From Streptomyces sp. NBC_00536 (GTDB taxonomy: Bacteria; Actinomycetota; Actinomycetes; Streptomycetales; Streptomycetaceae): a DNA stretch of 64,000 nt. Below the pieces are notes generated by a model, which was not told the origin of the DNA, made no database searches, and saw only the letters and a list, made by a program, of their open reading frames with translations. This document shows positions 24,485 through 32,686 of the stretch, one piece after another (the stretch's first letter is position 1; each line of letters begins with the position of its first letter). Location: contig NZ_CP107819.1 in the NCBI RefSeq assembly GCF_036346295.1, forward strand, positions 7,564,001 to 7,628,000, written 5' to 3'. Both the position numbers and the translations under genes were made by a program.

Positions 24485-26308
24485 ATGCTCACGCACGACC
24501 AGGACGGATTCCGGCGCGCAGGCCGGCCCCACCGCGTCATCTCCGGGGCCCTCCACTACTTCCGGGTCCACCCGGACCTGTGGGAGGACCGGCTCCGCAG
24601 ACTGCGCGCCCTCGGCGTCAACACCGTGGACACCTACGTCCCCTGGAACTTCCACGAGAGCGCCCCCGGCAAGGCCGACTTCACCGGCCCCCGCGACCTC
24701 GCCCGCTTCCTGCGCACCGCCCAGGACCTGGGCCTCGACGCCATCGTCCGCCCCGGCCCGTACATCTGCGCCGAATGGGACTTCGGCGGTCTGCCCGCCC
24801 GGCTGCTCGCCCGGGACGGGCTGCGCCTGCGCTGCTCCGACCCGCGCTTCGAGGCCGAGGTGGACGGCTGGTTCGACCTCGTCCTGCCCGAACTGCTGCC
24901 GCTGCTCGCGAGCCGGGGCGGTCCGGTGGTCGCCGTACAGATCGAGAACGAGTACGGCTCCTACGGCAACGACACCCGCTACCGTGCCCACGTCGAGCGG
25001 GCCCTGCTCGAACGCGGCGTGGACTGCCTGCTGTTCACCGCCGACGGCCCCGAGGACGCGATGCTGCAAGGCGGCATGGTCCCCGGCCGCCTCGCCACCG
25101 CCACCTTCGGCGCCCGCCCGGCCGAACGCCTGGAGGCGCTGCGCCGCTACCAGAAGAGCGGACCGCTGGCCGCGATGGAGTTCTGGCTCGGCTGGTTCGA
25201 CCACTGGGGCGAGGACCACCACGTCCGCGCCGTCGACGAGGTGGCGGCCTCGCTCGACGAACTCCTCGCCACCGGCGCCTCCGTCAACCTCTACATGGCC
25301 CACGGCGGCACCAACTTCGGCTTCTGGGCGGGCGCCAACCACACCGGATCCCGGCCCGGCGAGGCCGGCTACCAGCCGACCGTCACCAGTTACGACTACG
25401 ACGCCCCCATCGGCGAGGCCGGTGAACTGACCGCCAAGTTCCACGCGTTCCGCGAGGTCATCGGCAAGTACGCCCCGCTGCCGGACGGTCCGCTGCCCGA
25501 GCCGCCGCCCCGGCTGGCGCCCGCCCTCGCCACGCCGACCGGCCGCGCCCCGCTCGCGGCGCAGCTCGACGCGCTCTCCACGGTCGTGCACCGCCCGGCG
25601 CCGGAGCCCATGGAGAAGCTGGGCCAGGACTTCGGCATGATCCATTACCGGACCGCCATCACCGGGCCCCGCCCCGCCATGCCCGTACGGATCGACGGCC
25701 TCGGCGACCGCGCGTACGTGTTCGCCGACGGGGTGCCGCTCGGCATCCTCGACCGGAACGCCCTCGACGAGGGGCTCGACCTCCCGGTCGGCGAGGCCGG
25801 GGTGGTCCTCGACGTACTGGTCCGCGCCCAGGGCCGGGTGAACTACGGGCCGCTGCTCGACGACCGCAAGGGCATCTGGCGCGGTGTCCGCCACGGCCAC
25901 CAGCACCTGTTCGAGTGGGAGATCAGGCCGCTGCCGCTCACGGACCTCACCGCCCTGGAGTGGACCGCCCCGGACGCGGCCCCGGCCCCGGCCGCCCCCA
26001 CGGAGACCCGGCACGATCCCGCCTTCGAGGACCCCGCCTTCCACCGCTTCGCCCTGACCGTCCCGGCCCCCGCCGACGGCTTCCTCGACCTCTCCTCCTG
26101 GGGCACCGGCCTGATCTGGCTGAACGGCTTCCTCCTCGGCCACTACGACACCCCGCGCGGCCCCCAGCGCACCCTCTACGCCCCCGCCCCGCTCTGGCGC
26201 ACCGGCGAGAACGAGGTCGTCGTCCTGGAACTGGAGCGCCCCGGCGCCGACCTGCCCCTGCGCGACACGCCCGACCTCGGCCGCCGCAAGGTCGTCACCC
26301 TCCAGTGA
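24485..26308 (+). CDS. beta-galactosidase, glycoside hydrolase family 35
   Basis: A 607-residue intracellular enzyme (no signal peptide) removing terminal beta-galactose. The ATG at 24485 begins MLTHDQDGFRRAGRPHRVISGALHYFRVHPDLWEDRL, with the GH35 N-terminal block ISGxxHYFRV. The GPYICAEWDFGGLPAWL-like block is GPYICAEWDFGGLPARLL. The proton donor Glu is in QIENEYGSYGND (about E160) and the nucleophile Glu is in AAMEFWLGWFDHWG (about E235). HGGTNFGFWAGAN and the C-terminal beta-sandwich (GLIWLNGFLLGHYD) are also family hallmarks. It is divergent from the DeoR-LacI regulator and next to a sugar importer, so it probably splits the imported galactoside. Confidence 0.94.
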   Translation: MLTHDQDGFRRAGRPHRVISGALHYFRVHPDLWEDRLRRLRALGVNTVDTYVPWNFHESAPGKADFTGPRDLARFLRTAQDLGLDAIVRPGPYICAEWDFGGLPARLLARDGLRLRCSDPRFEAEVDGWFDLVLPELLPLLASRGGPVVAVQIENEYGSYGNDTRYRAHVERALLERGVDCLLFTADGPEDAMLQGGMVPGRLATATFGARPAERLEALRRYQKSGPLAAMEFWLGWFDHWGEDHHVRAVDEVAASLDELLATGASVNLYMAHGGTNFGFWAGANHTGSRPGEAGYQPTVTSYDYDAPIGEAGELTAKFHAFREVIGKYAPLPDGPLPEPPPRLAPALATPTGRAPLAAQLDALSTVVHRPAPEPMEKLGQDFGMIHYRTAITGPRPAMPVRIDGLGDRAYVFADGVPLGILDRNALDEGLDLPVGEAGVVLDVLVRAQGRVNYGPLLDDRKGIWRGVRHGHQHLFEWEIRPLPLTDLTALEWTAPDAAPAPAAPTETRHDPAFEDPAFHRFALTVPAPADGFLDLSSWGTGLIWLNGFLLGHYDTPRGPQRTLYAPAPLWRTGENEVVVLELERPGADLPLRDTPDLGRRKVVTLQ

Positions 26309-26363
26309 GAGGAGCGCCGTGACGGCACGCGCCGCCCGTTCCCCGGACCCGGGCGCGTAACGC

Positions 26364-26403
26364 CCGTACGCCGCCTCCCCGGGCGGGGGGAGACGGCGTA
26401 CGG
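26364..26403. terminator. bidirectional terminator between GH35 and the ABC permease
   Basis: CCGTACGCCG (from 26364) pairs with CGGCGTACGG (to 26403), with inner CTCCCC/GGGGGAG pairing. This is a stable hairpin between two convergent genes. Confidence 0.85.
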
Positions 26404-26433
26404 AGCGAACGGGGGGCCCAGGGGGCGCAGGGC

Positions 26434-27321
26434 TCAGGACACGATGTCCTTGCGCCCGAATCCCCGGAAGGCGAGGGCGAACAGCACCAGCGCGTACGAC
26501 ACCGACACCGCCGTCCCCTTCACCATCCCGCCCCACTCCAGGTGCGGCTGGAGGGCGTCGGCCCAGGCGAACTGCCAGTGCGCGGGCAGGAACTCGCGCC
26601 AGGAGCCGAGCGCGGTCACCGCGTCCAGCACGTTCCCGACGATGGTCAGCCCGACCGCCCCGCCGACCGCGCCGAGCGGGGCGTCCGTGCGGGTCGAGAG
26701 CCAGAACGCCAGCCCGGCCGTGACCAGCTGTGACACGAAGATGAAGGCGACCACCAGCGCGAGCCGCGGCAGCGTGTCCCCGGCCGCCAGTTCCCCGCCG
26801 GTCGGCAGCTTCAGCGGTCCCCAGCCGTAGGCGGCGGTGCCCGCCGCCAGGGCCACCACCGGCAGCAGCACCATCGCCGCCAGGCTGAACCCGAGCGCCA
26901 CCACCAGCTTGCTCCACAGCAGCCGGGCCCGGGGGACCGGCGAGGCGAGCAGGTAGCGCAGCGAGGACCAGCTGGCCTCCGAGGCGACCGTGTCCCCGCA
27001 GAACAGGGCGACGGGCACCACCAGCAGGAAGCCCGCCGAGACGAACAGGCAGGTCGCGGCGAAGTTCGCGCCGGACGCGGTCGCCGTGTCGATGAGGGTG
27101 ATCCGGCCGTCCCGGCCCCCGCCGCCGCCCTGGGAGCCGCCCACCGCGAAGGCGATGATCATGATGAAGGGCAGTGCGGCCAGCACCCCGCCCATCACCA
27201 GGGTGCGGCGCCTGCGCCACTGCCGCAGGGCCTCGACCCGCAGCGGCAGCGTCCGGCTCGCCTGGTACCCGGCCGCCACTTCCTGAGCCTCTTGTGGTTC
27301 CACTTCCCGTACGGCGCTCAC
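26434..27321 (-). CDS. ABC-2-type transporter permease
   Basis: A 295-residue membrane protein with about six helices. It starts at a GTG that overlaps the stop of the upstream fusion protein (GTGA). The sequence has VLAALPFIMIIAFAVGG, then an extracellular GGGGGRDGRITLIDTATASG, then CGDTVASEASWSSLRYLLASPVPRARLLWSKLVVAL, the conserved cytoplasmic coupling block of ABC-2 permeases. GFGRKDIVS is the end. It partners the ATPase domain encoded directly upstream. Substrate unknown; the partner's secreted hydrolase domain hints at an activity tied to the cell surface. Confidence 0.87.
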   Translation of the reverse strand: MSAVREVEPQEAQEVAAGYQASRTLPLRVEALRQWRRRRTLVMGGVLAALPFIMIIAFAVGGSQGGGGGRDGRITLIDTATASGANFAATCLFVSAGFLLVVPVALFCGDTVASEASWSSLRYLLASPVPRARLLWSKLVVALGFSLAAMVLLPVVALAAGTAAYGWGPLKLPTGGELAAGDTLPRLALVVAFIFVSQLVTAGLAFWLSTRTDAPLGAVGGAVGLTIVGNVLDAVTALGSWREFLPAHWQFAWADALQPHLEWGGMVKGTAVSVSYALVLFALAFRGFGRKDIVS

Positions 27322-30053
27322 GCCGGACCTCCGATCAGGGTCAGGAACGCGTCTTCCAGCCGCCGGTGCGGACCCACTCCGGTCACCGGCACCTCCAGCC
27401 GGACGAGTTCGGCGATGAGCGTGGTGGCCGTGGCCCCGTCCAGCCGGACGAGCAGCCCGTCCTCGGCCGCCACCACGGAATCCACGCCCTCCAGGGCCGC
27501 CACCTTCTCGACGGCCGCTTCGCCGATGGGCCCCGCCAGGGTCACCAGCAGGGTGTCCCCGCCGCCGGTGATCTCGGCGACCGGGCCGGCCTGGACGAGC
27601 CGTCCGCGGTCCATGACGACCAGGTGCGTACAGGTCTGCTCGACCTCCGACAGGAGGTGGCTGGAGACGATGACGGTCCGGCCGCCCGCCGCGTAGTCGA
27701 TCATCACGTCCCGCATCTCGCGGATCTGCGGCGGGTCCAGACCGTTCGTCGGCTCGTCGAGGATCAGCAGGTCCGGCATGCCGAGCATGGCCTGCGCGAT
27801 GGCGAGCCGCTGCCGCATGCCCTGCGAGTACGTCCGTACCGCGCGCTCCAGCGCGTCGCCGAGCCCGGCGATCTCCAGGGCCTCCGCCATGTAGGAGTCC
27901 GCGGCCGGACGGCCGGTGGCCTGCCAGTACAGCTCCAGGTTGGCGCGGCCCGACAAGTGCGGCAGGAAGCCCGCGCCCTCGACGAACGCGCCGACCCGCG
28001 ACAGCACCGGGGCGCCGGCCCGCACCGCGTGCCCGAACACCCGGATCTCGCCCGCGTCCGGCGAGATCAGTCCCATCAGCATCCGCAGGGTGGTGGTCTT
28101 GCCGGCGCCGTTGGGCCCGAGCAGCCCGAGCACCTGGCCCTTCTCCACCCGCAGGGACAGGTCGCGGACCGCGTACCGGTCCTGCGACTTCGCGTACCGC
28201 TTGGTCAGTCCGGTGATCTGGAGCGGTACGCCGTCCAGCGCGGCCTCGTGCTCCGGCCCGCCGGGCACGGCTCCGTCCGGGGCGGTGGCGCGCGTACCGT
28301 CGCCGCGGCGCCGGATGCCCAGGAGCGCGGCGGCCAGCACGGCCGCGCCGAGCGGCAGCCCCCAGGTCCAGGCGGGCAGCCCGGCCGAGGCGGTGCGCAC
28401 GGCGTCGACGACCGGCACGGTGAGCGTCCCGTCCGCCGTGGAGACGGCGTACGTCGCCGGGGCGGCCGGGGTGGCGTAGCCGAGGTCGGTCGCCGCGACC
28501 ACCAGGCGCAGCCGGTGGCCGCTCTGGACGCCGTAGTCGACGGCCGGGAGCGCGAGCTTCACCTCGGCGCCCTGGGCGGCGTTCTCCACCCGCACGGGTG
28601 CGACCAACTGGCTGGGCAGCACCTGCTGGCGCCCGTCGGGCCCGACGTCGTACACCTTGCCGAAGAGCACGGCCGAACCGTCGGCGGCGCTCGACCTCAC
28701 CTTCAGGGTGACGGTCGGGGTGCCGGTGATCCGCAGTTCCTTCTCCAGCGGCTTCGACTCGAAGCTCGCGTACTGCCCGGGGAAGTCCAGGGCGAAGCTC
28801 GCTCCGAGCCCCGCGAGCTGACCGCCGATCCCCGGCAGCGAGGAGAGCGCGGGGGGCGCGCCGCCCGCGGGATTGGCGAAGCTCTGCTCGGCGCCCGTCA
28901 GCGCGATCTTCTGCCCGCCCGCGGCCAGCCCCGGGTAGTGCTCGTCGGACGCGCCGCGCAGCTTGACCGCGCCGTCCGTCGAATCGATTCCTCCGGTGCG
29001 CGAGACGCGGAACGCCGGGCCCGTGTCCGCCGCGGTGTCCTGCTTGAGGTAGCGGTCGAACCAGGCGGTGACCCGGCCCTGGATCCGGTCGTTCTCCGTC
29101 ATCCCGCCGTCGTGACCGCCCGCGGCCCAGTCCACCGCCACCGGCGCCCCGTTCTTCGCGAGCGCGGCGGCCATGGCATCGGCCTGGCCCAGCGGGAAGA
29201 GGGAATCGGCCTGCCCCTGCACGATCAGGGCGGGCGCCTTGATCCGGTCCCCGACCGCGGACGGGCTGCGCCGTTCCAGCAGCTCACGGGCCTGCTGGTC
29301 GGGCTTGCCCGCCACCGCCACCCGTTCGTACATCGCGCACAGCTCCGGCTGGAAGCGTCCGCAGCCGGGCGCGGCCAGGGGATCGACGGGCCCGGCCGCG
29401 GCCGCGCCCGGGGCGCCACCGGGCTGCATGCCGCCCGCGGAACCGGTCGTGAAGAACACCCCGGCCCAGAGCTTCTTGAAGACGTCGTTCGGGAAGAGCG
29501 AGTCCGCGAGGCTCCAGTAGGTGATCTCCGGAGCGATCGCGTCCACCCGCGGGTCGTAGGCGGCCGCGAGCAGCGAGATCGCGCCGCCGTACGAGGCGCC
29601 GCTCACGCCCACGCGCGGATCCCCGGCCGCGTCGAGCCGCACCTCGGGGCGGGTGGCGAGCCAGTCGATGAGCCGGGAGACGTCCTTGACCTCGTACTCG
29701 GGATCGTTGAGGCCGATCTTGCCGCCGGAGCGGCCGAAGCCGCGGGCCGACCAGGTCATGACCGCGTACCCGTCGCGCGCCAGCTGTTCGGCCTGCGCCC
29801 GGACGTCGTCCTTGCTGCCGCCGAAGCCGTGGGCGAGCAGCACGGCGGGCCGTTTCGCACCGCCCCCGGCGGTGAAGTAAGAGGTGTCGATCGCGGCGCC
29901 GGGCATCTCGATCATGCGGTCCTGGCGGTGCACGGCCGGCGCGTCGGCGGCCGAGGCCGCGGCGGTCCAGGTACCGGCCCCCGCGACGACGGCGAGCGCG
30001 GCGGCGCCCGCGAGCAGGCGGCTTCGGCGGCGCCGGGGCAGTCGGAGCTTCAT
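27318..30053 (-). CDS. secreted alpha/beta hydrolase (peptidase S15-like) fused to an ABC transporter ATPase
   Basis: A 911-residue chimera. Residues 1-35 form a signal/anchor (RRRRSRLLAGAAALAVVAGAG). Residues 50-550 are a CocE/Xaa-Pro-dipeptidyl-peptidase-like alpha/beta hydrolase: HGFGGSKDD, the nucleophile elbow GVSGASYGG (Ser about 172), SARGFGRSGG, then AAGGHDGG, where the catalytic His is expected, and a galactose-binding-like C-domain. A membrane helix follows (about 565-585, WGLPLGAAVLAAALLGIRR). The rest is a complete ABC ATPase with GPNGAGKTT (Walker A), a Q-loop in MGLISPD, the signature YSQGMRQRL, DEPTNGLD and VIVSSH. The predicted topology puts the hydrolase outside and the ATPase inside. 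It is coupled (GTGA) to the permease gene. All motifs look intact, so it is one reading frame and not a frameshift artefact. Confidence 0.88.
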   Translation of the reverse strand: MKLRLPRRRRSRLLAGAAALAVVAGAGTWTAAASAADAPAVHRQDRMIEMPGAAIDTSYFTAGGGAKRPAVLLAHGFGGSKDDVRAQAEQLARDGYAVMTWSARGFGRSGGKIGLNDPEYEVKDVSRLIDWLATRPEVRLDAAGDPRVGVSGASYGGAISLLAAAYDPRVDAIAPEITYWSLADSLFPNDVFKKLWAGVFFTTGSAGGMQPGGAPGAAAAGPVDPLAAPGCGRFQPELCAMYERVAVAGKPDQQARELLERRSPSAVGDRIKAPALIVQGQADSLFPLGQADAMAAALAKNGAPVAVDWAAGGHDGGMTENDRIQGRVTAWFDRYLKQDTAADTGPAFRVSRTGGIDSTDGAVKLRGASDEHYPGLAAGGQKIALTGAEQSFANPAGGAPPALSSLPGIGGQLAGLGASFALDFPGQYASFESKPLEKELRITGTPTVTLKVRSSAADGSAVLFGKVYDVGPDGRQQVLPSQLVAPVRVENAAQGAEVKLALPAVDYGVQSGHRLRLVVAATDLGYATPAAPATYAVSTADGTLTVPVVDAVRTASAGLPAWTWGLPLGAAVLAAALLGIRRRGDGTRATAPDGAVPGGPEHEAALDGVPLQITGLTKRYAKSQDRYAVRDLSLRVEKGQVLGLLGPNGAGKTTTLRMLMGLISPDAGEIRVFGHAVRAGAPVLSRVGAFVEGAGFLPHLSGRANLELYWQATGRPAADSYMAEALEIAGLGDALERAVRTYSQGMRQRLAIAQAMLGMPDLLILDEPTNGLDPPQIREMRDVMIDYAAGGRTVIVSSHLLSEVEQTCTHLVVMDRGRLVQAGPVAEITGGGDTLLVTLAGPIGEAAVEKVAALEGVDSVVAAEDGLLVRLDGATATTLIAELVRLEVPVTGVGPHRRLEDAFLTLIGGPA

Positions 30054-30132
30054 ACGGAGACCCTAATCGCACGGGCGCTCCGGCCGGAGCGCCCACGGGC
30101 GGACCTCCGCACCTCCTCAAGGAGTACTCCGC

Positions 30133-30168
30133 CGGTCCGGCGTACCGCGGGCGCGGTACGCCGGACCG
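30133..30168. repeat. perfect 16-bp-arm inverted repeat in the DNA ligase 5' region
   Basis: CGGTCCGGCGTACCGC (30133-30148) and its exact complement (30153-30168) flank a GGGC loop. The repeat lies 15 bp before the ligase start codon, between divergent genes. A transcript through it would have a very stable hairpin just before the ribosome-binding sequence GGGAGG. Confidence 0.85.
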
Positions 30169-30183
30169 CGGGAGGATGGCCGC

Positions 30184-31752
30184 ATGCTGCTGGCCGAGGT
30201 CGCGCGGGTGTCCCGGGAAGTGGCCGGGACCTCCGCCCGGTCGGAGAAGGTGGCGCTGCTGGCCGCACTGTTCGCGGCCGCCCCGGCGGACGAGGCCGCC
30301 CTGGTGATCTCCTACCTCGCCGGGCGGCTGCCCCAGGGCCGCCCCGGCGTTGGCTGGCGGGCGCTGAGCGAGGAGATCCCGGCCGCCGCGCAGGCCACGC
30401 TGACCGTCCGCGCGGTGGACACGGCGGTGACCGCGCTGGCCGGGGTCGCGGGGGCGGGCGCGCAGGGGGAGCGGCGCCGGATCCTCGCGGAACTGCTGGG
30501 CGCGGCGACCGCGCAGGAGCAGCGGTTCCTGCGCGCCCTGCTGTCCGGAGAGGTGCGGCAGGGGGCGCTGGACGCGGTGGCGCTGGCCGCCGTCGCCGGG
30601 GCCGCGGGCGTGCCGCAGGCCGCGCTGCGCCGGGCGGTGATGCTGGAGGGGTCGCTGCCGCGGGTGGCCGGGGCGGTACTGGCCGGGGGCGCGGAGGCGC
30701 TGGACGCCTTCACGCTCCGGGTGGGCAGGCCCGTACAGCCGATGCTGGCGAACACCGCGAAGTCGGTGGCGGACGCGCTGGCGGCGCTCGGGCCCTGCGC
30801 GCTGGAGGAGAAGCTCGACGGGATCCGGGTGCAGGTGCACCGGGACGGGGACGAGGTGGGCGTCTACACGCGGTCGCTGGACGAGATCACGGGCCGGCTG
30901 CCCGAGGTGGTGGAACTGGCCCGCTCGCTGCCGGGGGACCGGTTTGTCCTGGACGGCGAGGTGATCGCGCTCGCGGCGGACGGGCGCCCGGTGCCGTTCC
31001 AGGAGGTCGCGAGCCGGGTCGGCTCCCGGACGGACGTGGCGGCGGCCCGGCTGGCGCTGCCGGTGACCCCCTTCTTCTTCGACGTCCTGGCCGTGGACGG
31101 CCGGGCGCTGCTGGACCTTCCGGTGCGCGAGCGGTACGCGGCGCTGGCGGCCCTGGTGCCCGAGGACGCGCGGGTACGCCGCTTGGTGGCCGAGGACCCG
31201 GAGGCGGCGGGCGAGGCCGCCGCCGCGTTCTGGTCGGCGGCGCTGGCCCGGGGGCACGAGGGGGTGATGGCCAAGGCACTCGATTCGGTCTATGCGGCCG
31301 GGCGGCGCGGCAAACACTGGCTGAAGGTGAAACCGGTGCACACGCTCGATCTGGTGGTGCTCGCGGTGGAACGCGGCCACGGGCGGCGCACCGGCCTGCT
31401 GTCGAACCTGCACCTGGGCGCACGGGCCGCCGACGGGACGTACGCGATGCTCGGCAAGACCTTCAAGGGGCTCACGGACGAGCTGCTGCGCTGGCAGACG
31501 GCGCGGCTGGGCGAGCTGGCGGTGGAGGACGACGGCTACACGGTGCGGGTCCGGCCCGAGCTGGTGGTGGAGATCGCCCACGACGGACTCCAGCGGTCCT
31601 CGCGCTATCCGGGCGGGGTGGCGCTGCGCTTCGCGCGGGTCGTCCGTTACCGCCCGGACAAGCCGGCGGCCGAGGCGGACACGCTGGAGGACGTACTGGC
31701 CCAGGGGGCGTGGGGAGCGGGAACGGGAGCGGGAGCGGGAACGGCTGACTGA
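30184..31752 (+). CDS. ligB: ATP-dependent DNA ligase (LigB type)
   Basis: A 522-residue ligase that joins DNA nicks with ATP, secondary to the NAD-dependent essential LigA. The order is an N-terminal alpha-helical DNA-binding domain (1-200), then the nucleotidyltransferase domain with the adenylation motif EEKLDGIRVQ (K210), motif III (FFFDVLAVDGRALLDLPV), motif IV (RGHEGVMAKALDS) and motif V (HWLKVKP). An OB-fold domain follows with RPELVVEIAHDGLQRSSRYPGGVALRFARVVRYRPDKPA. All are intact. The ATG at 30184 follows GGGAGG. The C-terminal end is a Gly/Ala-rich GAGTGAGAGTAD tail encoded by GGGAGC/GGGAAC hexamers. A perfect hairpin precedes the gene. Confidence 0.95.
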   Translation: MLLAEVARVSREVAGTSARSEKVALLAALFAAAPADEAALVISYLAGRLPQGRPGVGWRALSEEIPAAAQATLTVRAVDTAVTALAGVAGAGAQGERRRILAELLGAATAQEQRFLRALLSGEVRQGALDAVALAAVAGAAGVPQAALRRAVMLEGSLPRVAGAVLAGGAEALDAFTLRVGRPVQPMLANTAKSVADALAALGPCALEEKLDGIRVQVHRDGDEVGVYTRSLDEITGRLPEVVELARSLPGDRFVLDGEVIALAADGRPVPFQEVASRVGSRTDVAAARLALPVTPFFFDVLAVDGRALLDLPVRERYAALAALVPEDARVRRLVAEDPEAAGEAAAAFWSAALARGHEGVMAKALDSVYAAGRRGKHWLKVKPVHTLDLVVLAVERGHGRRTGLLSNLHLGARAADGTYAMLGKTFKGLTDELLRWQTARLGELAVEDDGYTVRVRPELVVEIAHDGLQRSSRYPGGVALRFARVVRYRPDKPAAEADTLEDVLAQGAWGAGTGAGAGTAD

Positions 31753-31772
31753 CCACAGGGGAGCGGATGGTT

Positions 31773-31807
31773 TTGCCTCTGAGGCAAGAGAATTGCCAAC
31801 CGGGCAA
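31773..31807. promoter_or_regulatory. twin operators TTGCC-N5-GGCAA upstream of the XRE-cupin gene
   Basis: TTGCC-TCTGA-GGCAA (31773-31787) and TTGCC-AACCG-GGCAA (31793-31807) have identical arms and spacing and are centred 20 bp apart, about two helical turns. They end 21 bp before the regulator start codon, so autoregulation by the XRE-cupin protein is likely. Confidence 0.8.
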
Positions 31808-31828
31808 GATTTCTGACTCAATCAGGGC

Positions 31829-32434
31829 ATGAACCCCGGTCCCGCCGAGCCGTCCGCCACGGTCGCCCCCCAGCTGCGCGAACTGCGCCGCCGTGCCGGG
31901 CTGACCCTGGAAGCCGCCGCCGCGCGGGCGGGGCTCTCGCCCGCCCACCTCTCCCGTCTGGAGACCGGCCGCCGCCAGCCCTCGCTGCCGCTGCTGCTGG
32001 AACTGGCCCGCACCTACGGCACGACGGTCTCGGAACTGCTGGGGGAGACCCCGGCGGTCGCCGACCCCATCGTACGGGCCGGGGGGCCGGGCGCCCGCGA
32101 GGCCGACGGCTGGACGTACTGGCAGGCGGGCGGTCCGGGGCGCGGGATGCAGGCGCTGCGCGTGCACGTCCCGTACACCAGCGAGCGCGGCGAGCTGGTC
32201 CGCGTGCACCCCGGTGAGGAGTGGCTGTACGTCCTCAAGGGGCGGCTGCGGCTGTACCTGGGGGAGACCCGGCACGTGCTGGAGCCGGGGGACAGCGCGC
32301 ACTTCGATTCGCTGACCCCGCACCGGATCGGCGCGGCCGCCGAAGGCGGCGCCGACCTGCTGTTCGTCCACACGCTGCTGCAGAGCAGCCTCGCCGGGCT
32401 GTGCCTCGGCGGCGCGGCCACCACGCACCACTGA
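31829..32434 (+). CDS. XRE-family transcriptional regulator with cupin effector domain
   Basis: A 201-residue regulator. The N-terminal HTH is APQLRELRRRAGLTLEAAAARAGLSPAHLSRLETGRRQPSLPLLLELARTYGTTVSELLG (about residues 10-70). The C-terminal cupin is about 95-195, with PYTSERGELVRVHPGEEWLYVLKGRLRLYLGETRHVLEPGDSAHFDSLTPHRIGA, which gives the two cupin motifs. The first His-rich motif is reduced (HPGEEWLYVL), so metal binding is uncertain. Cupin regulators of this class sense small molecules. The gene is followed 18 bases later by a small membrane-protein gene, probably co-transcribed. Twin palindromes immediately upstream suggest autoregulation. Confidence 0.9.
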   Translation: MNPGPAEPSATVAPQLRELRRRAGLTLEAAAARAGLSPAHLSRLETGRRQPSLPLLLELARTYGTTVSELLGETPAVADPIVRAGGPGAREADGWTYWQAGGPGRGMQALRVHVPYTSERGELVRVHPGEEWLYVLKGRLRLYLGETRHVLEPGDSAHFDSLTPHRIGAAAEGGADLLFVHTLLQSSLAGLCLGGAATTHH

Positions 32435-32452
32435 GAGCAGAGGAGCCGCACC

Positions 32453-32686
32453 GTGTCCTTGGGAGAGAACGTGTCATCAGAGGTGTCGGAGGTGTCGGAG
32501 GTGTCAGGGGTGTCAAAGGCATCGGAGATATCGGAGGTGCCCGCCGAGCGGCCCGCCGCCCGCAAGCGCATCGAGTCGAAGTTCCCGCGCGGCCTGATCA
32601 TCCGGCTGACCGTGTACCTGTTCGTCGGCCACCTCTTCGCCTTCTTCGTCTACCTGCTCTTCGTCCTGGGCGCCAAGAACCAGTGA
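32453..32686 (+). CDS. small single-pass membrane protein (DUF6126-like)
   Basis: A 77-residue protein starting at a GTG preceded by GAGGAG. Residues 8-30 are a low-complexity repeat (SEVSEVSGVSKASEISEV) encoded by degenerate 9-bp units, several of which carry an in-frame GTG, so the true start is uncertain. The C-terminal half (KRIESKFPRGLIIRLTVYLFVGHLFAFFVYLLFVLGAKNQ) has one hydrophobic helix preceded by basic residues. Small proteins of this shape commonly follow XRE-cupin regulator genes in Streptomyces; the function is unknown. Its 3' end overlaps the convergent gene by 37 bp. Confidence 0.75.
   Translation: MSLGENVSSEVSEVSEVSGVSKASEISEVPAERPAARKRIESKFPRGLIIRLTVYLFVGHLFAFFVYLLFVLGAKNQ

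Noticed and set aside
9314..26308. Secondary-metabolite biosynthesis cluster
   Set aside because: The region contains catabolic sugar enzymes, an importer and secreted depolymerases, and no scaffold synthase, carrier protein or tailoring set.
26319..26360. A 13-codon open frame with a good GAGAGGAG ribosome-binding sequence directly after the GH35 gene
   Set aside because: It encodes only MTARAARSPDPGA and is interrupted by the terminator. It may be the trace of a lost downstream gene, but a real peptide cannot be supported.
27174..31748. A 1524-residue plus-strand open frame covering the ABC fusion and ligase genes
   Set aside because: It is an antisense/alternate-frame artefact of high-GC coding DNA. 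The real genes have recognised motifs and fit codon bias.
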